Source of the DNA: Lachnospiraceae bacterium
GTDB taxonomy: Bacteria; Bacillota; Clostridia; Lachnospirales; Lachnospiraceae
Reading direction: 5' to 3'
NCBI GenBank assembly: GCA_021205755.1
Contig: JAJPWX010000061.1
Span: forward strand, 1-56,041
Length of the DNA: 56,041 nucleotides
Below the pieces are notes generated by a model. That model was not told the origin of the DNA. It worked only from the letters and a program-made list of their open reading frames with translations, and did no database searches. Each line of letters starts with the position of its first letter. Position 1 is the stretch's first letter. Position numbers and translations under genes: made by a program. Positions 51,781 through 56,041 of the stretch are shown here, piece after piece.

Positions 51781-51882
51781 TTTTCATTTTGGGATGGGCG
51801 CAACGCCCATCAAGCCACAGATATATGACGCGTTAGCGGCATATAGCCTGCATAGCAGGCGGTCTGCGGCCTGCTGTTCTGA
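51781..51882 (-). repeat. Dispersed multi-hairpin repeat, copy 2 (inverted)
   Basis: The reverse complement of 39299-39403. Stem gatgggcg/cgcccatc (51793-51811, loop caa) replaces gatgggaga/tctcccatc of copy 1, and the gcctgc/gcaggc stem (51846-51860) is conserved while its loop changes from ttc to ata. It sits 20 bp after the SDR stop codon. Confidence 0.75.
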
Positions 51883-51901
51883 ATAGTTACACATTTTCTT
51901 C

Positions 51902-52678
51902 TCACACCAGGCTCAGTCCGCCGCTCACATCCAGCACGGTACCGGTGATATAAGACGTTTCCTCGCTCGCCAGGAAGCAGATCGCTCCCGCCAGATCCTC
52001 TGGTGTTCCCATCCTGCCGGCCGGGATATACGGCAGCATCGCCGACGTGTCCTTCATCTTCGGTCCATGATCTGGGCCTTTGTGCGGCAGACGCTCGATG
52101 GCGCCTTTCTGGATGCAGTTGACCGTGATGCCCTCATCCGCCAGCCGCGCAGCGCAATTTTTCGTCAGGGAAAGAACCACCCCCTTTGCCACAGCGTTGG
52201 TGAAGCCCTCAAGCTTTCCTCCTCTGGCACCCTCTACGGTCGTCATGAAGATGACGCGCGGGCAGGCGCTTTTTCGCAGATACGGAAGTGCGCATTTGAG
52301 CATCGTATAGCTTCCGCCAAGCAGAAGCCCGACATCCTTTAACAGCATCTGAGTGTCAACCGTGTCGATGCTGTCCTCAAAGCCGTCTCCGCCCATGTTG
52401 CAGATGATCACATCGATAGAGCCCTGCTCCTCAAAGATTTTCCGGTAAACCTCCTCATCCGAAACCGGCGGCGTCTGTGCGTTTCCGTCCTGAACTGCCA
52501 CACATTTTCCCGGATAACCGAGGGTTTCCATCTCATCCATCAGTCCCTGAGCCTGCGCCGGCTGATGGGTCATCATGGCCACATTCATACCCGCCTGGCA
52601 GAGTGCTTTTACCGCTGCCACGCCGTCGCCGCCGCTCGCACCGGCAAAGACACAGGTACGTCCATTTAATGTCTGCAT
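51902..52678 (-). CDS. SDR-family protein lacking the usual catalytic tyrosine
   Basis: 258 residues from ATG 52678 (ggagg 8 nt upstream). The Rossmann fold is clear: GASGGDGVA (a variant of TGxxxGxG), CNMGGDG in place of NNAG, the GNIVF-like strand PRVIFMTT, and a C-terminal GRMGTPEDLAGAICFLASEETSYITGTVLDVSGGLS typical of classical SDRs. At the YxxxK position the sequence is N161-AVA-K165, so the tyrosine is missing, and Thr146/147 stand in for the serine. It may be non-catalytic, or use a different mechanism. It lies just downstream of the alpha/beta hydrolase gene. Confidence 0.85.
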   Translation of the reverse strand: MQTLNGRTCVFAGASGGDGVAAVKALCQAGMNVAMMTHQPAQAQGLMDEMETLGYPGKCVAVQDGNAQTPPVSDEEVYRKIFEEQGSIDVIICNMGGDGFEDSIDTVDTQMLLKDVGLLLGGSYTMLKCALPYLRKSACPRVIFMTTVEGARGGKLEGFTNAVAKGVVLSLTKNCAARLADEGITVNCIQKGAIERLPHKGPDHGPKMKDTSAMLPYIPAGRMGTPEDLAGAICFLASEETSYITGTVLDVSGGLSLV

Positions 52679-52770
52679 ATTCGAATCCTCCATCTATGCT
52701 GTATTTTCTAACCTCATGATCCAGCCCCTTCATACAGAAAGTGTCGGACACATTCAGTCTGTCCTATATC

Positions 52771-54066
52771 TTATGCAAATCTCTTCATCCATTTCGCCAT
52801 ATAGTCATACAGCGCGTTCTCGGTATCTCCAAACTCACCCGGCGTTTTCTCTGCGTCGCGGTTCGGGAAGAACATATGGGTTGCGCCGCGCACAAAGGCA
52901 ATCGTCACATCTTCCATTTTCGCGCGCTCATAGATCATCTCGGAAGCCAGATACTCATACCCGCCGGTCATACCCATGAGCAGGGTCGGAACCGTGATTC
53001 CATCAATATTACCGATCGGGGAAGCGTAACTGGATTTCCAGTCCACTCCAACGATCCCGTCTTCAAGAACCGCAAACTCTTCGGTCGTTCGCAGCGCCTG
53101 TGCGCTTAAAAAGCCTTTGACAGTGTTTTTGTTTACGCCCATTCCATAAGTATTCGAGAAGCAACGATCACATTCCGCCGTACGCAGGCTATAGATCCGC
53201 TCATGAGTCACCGTTCCATCGCCATGAACCAGGTCATACTCTCCCTTTGTATGGCTCAGGAAATGCGTATCCTCCGGCAGCAGCCGGTTGTTCGGCTTAG
53301 GCTGGTCGGCCGCCGTGATAAAGAACGGCTCGTCGTCCACGTAGTTGCCCTCGCCCTTCTGAATCTTCTCCAGGCGCTCCAGTGCAAGAGCAATCAGCTT
53401 ATCGTTTCTCGCTTTCTGTGCGGACTGATATTTTTTGATGAATTCTTCGCTGTAATGCGCTCCTGCCGGATCATAACCGTTTGCCGGATCGAAGATGTCA
53501 TATTCCGGATTCAGCTTCATGCCGTTTCCTTCCTCTTCAACTGCCGGATCCATGCTCAGAAGCGACATCACGCCGTTGCCATAGTTTGCATCGATCAGCA
53601 TCAGACCATCCGCCGCAGCCGGTTTTTCTTTCAGCGTACATTTGTAAATCATCTCATCGCCCTGATAAATTTCCGGGCCATTTTCCGCGATGCTCTGATA
53701 GGCTGTCATCAGAGTCGCGCCTCCGCTGTGCCCCATCAGAATAATCTTTTCAATTTCCTTATTCTGGCGAAGATAGCGGATCGCGGAGTCAAGCATCATA
53801 AATTTCCGGTCGATCTCTCCGCCTTCGACCGATTCACACGCAAGTACATGATACCCTCTTTCAGCAAGGGCCGGAGCCATCTTAAGCCCCATATAATTCT
53901 GGTCGCAGTGCATCAAAACGACCGCGATCTGACTGGTCTCTGTCGGATTGATCGGCGCGTATTCCATCGCGTGAGAATGTCCCATATCCATCACGATCAG
54001 GGTCTCCTGGATGGTCTTATTTACCTCTTTTTCAATCTCTCCATTCCGTCCAATTCTTACAATCAT
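52771..54066 (-). CDS. Alpha/beta hydrolase
   Basis: 431 residues from ATG 54066 with aggagg 4-5 nt upstream. A nucleophile elbow MGHSGGATLM (Ser in GHSGG) and a late His in RGATHMFF fit the fold; the acid residue is uncertain. It has no signal peptide. Homologues of this length with a long insert between strands (about 130-330) are often annotated only as hydrolases. Its neighbour is the atypical SDR gene; substrate unknown. Confidence 0.82.
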   Translation of the reverse strand: MIVRIGRNGEIEKEVNKTIQETLIVMDMGHSHAMEYAPINPTETSQIAVVLMHCDQNYMGLKMAPALAERGYHVLACESVEGGEIDRKFMMLDSAIRYLRQNKEIEKIILMGHSGGATLMTAYQSIAENGPEIYQGDEMIYKCTLKEKPAAADGLMLIDANYGNGVMSLLSMDPAVEEEGNGMKLNPEYDIFDPANGYDPAGAHYSEEFIKKYQSAQKARNDKLIALALERLEKIQKGEGNYVDDEPFFITAADQPKPNNRLLPEDTHFLSHTKGEYDLVHGDGTVTHERIYSLRTAECDRCFSNTYGMGVNKNTVKGFLSAQALRTTEEFAVLEDGIVGVDWKSSYASPIGNIDGITVPTLLMGMTGGYEYLASEMIYERAKMEDVTIAFVRGATHMFFPNRDAEKTPGEFGDTENALYDYMAKWMKRFA

Positions 54067-54217
54067 ACGTCTCCTCCTGCCTTCGCTGCGTAAGTCTAAT
54101 ACCGCAGCCATAGATTAGCCAATTAATTTTTCATAATTTATTCCCGCGAAGCAACACGCCAAATAGACGCGCCTGCATCTGGGTTATTTGACCGCAAACG
54201 GCCTAAGCCATTTTATG

Positions 54218-54658
54218 TCAATCGTTCTGCTGCTCCTCCCAATACGCCACCAGCTGTTCATACAGAGATTGCGTGGTCTCCGCATTATCGATATTAAACA
54301 CAGCCGTTTTTTCTGCATCCGAAATCACGATACAGGAGGTGATTTTCGTTGTAAAATACGCATGATAAGTTCCAAAGGATTCACTCTCCCAGGTTCCGTA
54401 CCCGTTTCTCTTATTTACAACACCGCCGTCCACTGCAGAACCGTAATCTGGCTCATCTTCCAGTTCAATCGACTCAATTTCCGAAAAGTAAAATACATCT
54501 GAGGTATCGTTTTGCCCGGAAAAGCAAACCGTTCCCTCCTCTTCGGAAAATTGGATGGATGCAGACGGCTGGGAGTAAAAGAAGTAATATACCGTTGCGC
54601 CCGCAAGGATCAGAAAAACAAGGATTATATTTATCGTCTTTTGTTTTCCGGTGAACAT
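54218..54658 (-). CDS. Membrane-anchored protein of unknown function (PH-like)
   Basis: 146 residues: one N-terminal membrane helix (INIILVFLILAGATVYYFF), then a beta-rich domain with FYFSEIESIELEDEPDYG and a C-terminal helix (ETTQSLYEQLVAYWEEQ). The strand pattern resembles bacterial PH-like domains, but no family is certain. It follows the oppF-like gene by 47 bp. Confidence 0.65.
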   Translation of the reverse strand: MFTGKQKTINIILVFLILAGATVYYFFYSQPSASIQFSEEEGTVCFSGQNDTSDVFYFSEIESIELEDEPDYGSAVDGGVVNKRNGYGTWESESFGTYHAYFTTKITSCIVISDAEKTAVFNIDNAETTQSLYEQLVAYWEEQQND

Positions 54659-54705
54659 CCTATCACACTCCTGATAATTTCAGATTGCAGTCTCTGCCAG
54701 TACTC

Positions 54706-55662
54706 CTACCCGATCTCCTTGATGCGGCAGCAGGATACGAAGTGATCTTTCTCAACCTCTACCAGCTTCTGCGGCTGCTGGCAGGCCTCTGTCGCGTAAG
54801 GACATCTGGATGCGAAGCGGCAGCCCGGTTTCGGGTTAATTGGGCTCGTGATTTCACCCTTAAGCTGAATGCGCTGCATCGGCTTATGAATATCCGTGGA
54901 CGGAATCGCGGAAAGCAATGCCTTCGTGTACGGATGCAGCGTATTATGGAAAAGTTCTTTTGTCGGACTCTTCTCTACCAGCTGTCCGAGGTACATGACA
55001 CAGATGTTATCGGAAATGTGCCGGACAACTGAAAGGTCATGAGTGACAAACATATACGCCATGCCCAGCTGCTCCTGCAGTTCCTGGAGCAGGTTCAGCA
55101 CCGCTGCCTGAATCGACACGTCCAATGCCGATACCGGCTCATCGCAGACAATGAATTCCGGCTGCAGCGCCAGTGCGCGGGCAATGCAGACTCTCTGGCG
55201 GCGGCCGCCGTCGAGTTCATGCGGATAAGCTTCCCGCAGACGTTCATCGATGCCGACCAGCTCCATCAGACGGTTGGCTTCCTCTTTCAGTTCCTTTTTG
55301 GAGTGGAAGCGTCCGGACATTTTCAGCGGCTCGATAACCGTATTTTCAATGCGCAAACGAGGGTTCAGGCTCGAATACGGGTCCTGGAAAACAATCTGCA
55401 TCTTCTCACGGACTTTTTTCAGCTCATGCCCCTTCACATCCGTGATATCCTGCCCGTTCAGATAAATCTTTCCCTCGGTAGACTCAAGCAGATGGATCAG
55501 GGTACGGCCAAGCGTACTTTTTCCGCAGCCGGACTCACCTACCACGCCGAGCGTCTCGCCTTTCTGGATGGTAAAGCTGACATCATCCACCGCGTGATTG
55601 GTTCCGGCAGGAACCTTAAAATATTTTTTCAGATGCTCCACACGAATTAATTCTTCAGCCAT
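54706..55662 (-). CDS. Oligopeptide/dipeptide ABC transporter ATP-binding protein (OppF/DppF type)
   Basis: 318 residues. Walker A GESGCGKSTLGR, Q-loop QDPYSSLNPRL, signature LDGGRRQRVCIARAL (Asp replacing the usual Ser) and Walker B FIVCDEPVSALD, followed by the oligopeptide-type C-terminal region with CRFASRCPYATEAC, a cysteine cluster known in this family and able to hold an iron-sulfur cluster in some members. It overlaps the oppD-like gene by 8 bp. Confidence 0.95.
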   Translation of the reverse strand: MAEELIRVEHLKKYFKVPAGTNHAVDDVSFTIQKGETLGVVGESGCGKSTLGRTLIHLLESTEGKIYLNGQDITDVKGHELKKVREKMQIVFQDPYSSLNPRLRIENTVIEPLKMSGRFHSKKELKEEANRLMELVGIDERLREAYPHELDGGRRQRVCIARALALQPEFIVCDEPVSALDVSIQAAVLNLLQELQEQLGMAYMFVTHDLSVVRHISDNICVMYLGQLVEKSPTKELFHNTLHPYTKALLSAIPSTDIHKPMQRIQLKGEITSPINPKPGCRFASRCPYATEACQQPQKLVEVEKDHFVSCCRIKEIG

Positions 55663-56041
55663 CTGCTTCTCCTCCCTTCCTTACGCATGCGCAGAAATGG
55701 CCTGGCGCCACCTCACGCATGGGGATTTCTCCGGATCTGCACGCGTCCGTTGCATACGGACATCTCGGTGAGAACGCGCAGCCCTTTGGCAGATTCGTCG
55801 GATCAGGCGGCATCCCCGCGATCGGCTTCAGCTTCTCATTATCGTCTGTCATACTCGGAAGAGAAGCAAACAGTCCGTTCGTATACGGATGGGTCGGATG
55901 ATCAAACAGATCCTCCTTGCTGCCGCTTTCTACGATTCTCCCCGCATAAATCACTGCTACAGTGTCACAGGTCTGCGCAATTACGCCCAGATCGTGCGTG
56001 ATCAGGATCATGGAGGTTTCAAATTTTACTTTTAATTCATT
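55655..56041 (-). CDS. Oligopeptide/dipeptide ABC transporter ATP-binding protein (OppD/DppD type), 5' end cut
   Basis: The frame is open to base 56041, so the start and the Walker motifs lie outside the window. The visible C-terminal 128 residues hold the H-loop (ILITHDLGVIAQTCD), the family's HPTHPYTNGLFASLPSM and GCAFSPRCPYATDACR. Its stop overlaps the oppF-like start (ATGGCTGA). Permease and binding-protein genes probably lie beyond the window. Confidence 0.93.
   Translation of the reverse strand, partial: NELKVKFETSMILITHDLGVIAQTCDTVAVIYAGRIVESGSKEDLFDHPTHPYTNGLFASLPSMTDDNEKLKPIAGMPPDPTNLPKGCAFSPRCPYATDACRSGEIPMREVAPGHFCACVRKGGEADG

Noticed and set aside
1-56041. tRNA, rRNA and prophage genes
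   Set aside because: No T-loop or anticodon-arm patterns, no rRNA sequence and no phage structural or integrase genes were seen on either strand.

Overview
The window looks like a chromosomal segment of a Gram-positive gut-type anaerobe of the Clostridia, most likely a Lachnospiraceae. The reasons are the YesM-type sensor kinase beside a Tat-type sugar-binding protein and two permeases, xylan enzymes (GH43, GH115), a RelQ-type alarmone synthetase, a T-box in front of leuA, a Rex/ABC-F/alr neighbourhood, a SleB-like cortex hydrolase, and an MBOAT/DHHW/SGNH surface O-acylation cluster. Base composition is moderate. No rRNA, tRNA or CRISPR array was seen. The genus is not settled by the sequence alone.

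Layout. 1-7620 (+): a sugar-uptake and xylan-side-chain locus (sensor kinase cut by the window edge, substrate-binding protein, two permeases, GH43, sugar isomerase/epimerase), ending tail to tail with a PHP phosphoesterase. 8774-12931 (+): truA, then tyrA-aroA from a good promoter, then a small alarmone synthetase. 12953-24316 and on to 35214 (-): a long run of core genes: pnp, rpsO, ftsK/spoIIIE, uppP, a TepA-like ClpP homologue, a CFI-box-like protein, a YebC-family gene, a MazF/EndoA homologue, alr, nnrD/E fusion, rex, an ABC-F ATPase, a small membrane protein, thrC, a SleB-like hydrolase and folA. 32606-36741 (-): a four-gene surface O-acylation cluster. 37011-39900: an Lrp/AsnC regulator facing leuA, whose roughly 640-nt leader has a promoter, a T-box and an inserted repeat complex. 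39917-42073 (-): a secreted acidic repeat protein. 42477-44894 (-): leuS. 45489-50052: an RluA-family pseudouridine synthase (+) overlapping tail to tail with a large GH115 enzyme (-). 50181-56041 (-): an AAA/DUF4143 ATPase, an SDR-like protein without the usual catalytic Tyr, an alpha/beta hydrolase, a small membrane-anchored protein and two oligopeptide ABC ATPases, the last cut by the edge.

The most unusual content is a set of structured repeats between and inside the core genes. (1) An 82-bp hairpin-rich element occurs at 44916-44997 in the leuS leader and again at 45720-45801 inside the RluA-family gene, where it is in frame and adds about 40 residues between two domains; this resembles the in-frame palindromic elements known from Rickettsia. 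(2) A 130-bp MITE-like element with 17-bp terminal inverted repeats starting and ending in TA sits at 3118-3247. (3) A roughly 104-bp multi-hairpin repeat occurs at 39299-39403 and, inverted, at 51781-51882, with a compensatory stem change between the copies. (4) Two short direct-repeat arrays with fixed periods (32 bp at 51553-51630 and 60 bp at 45116-45335) look like iterated protein-binding sites or transposon ends.
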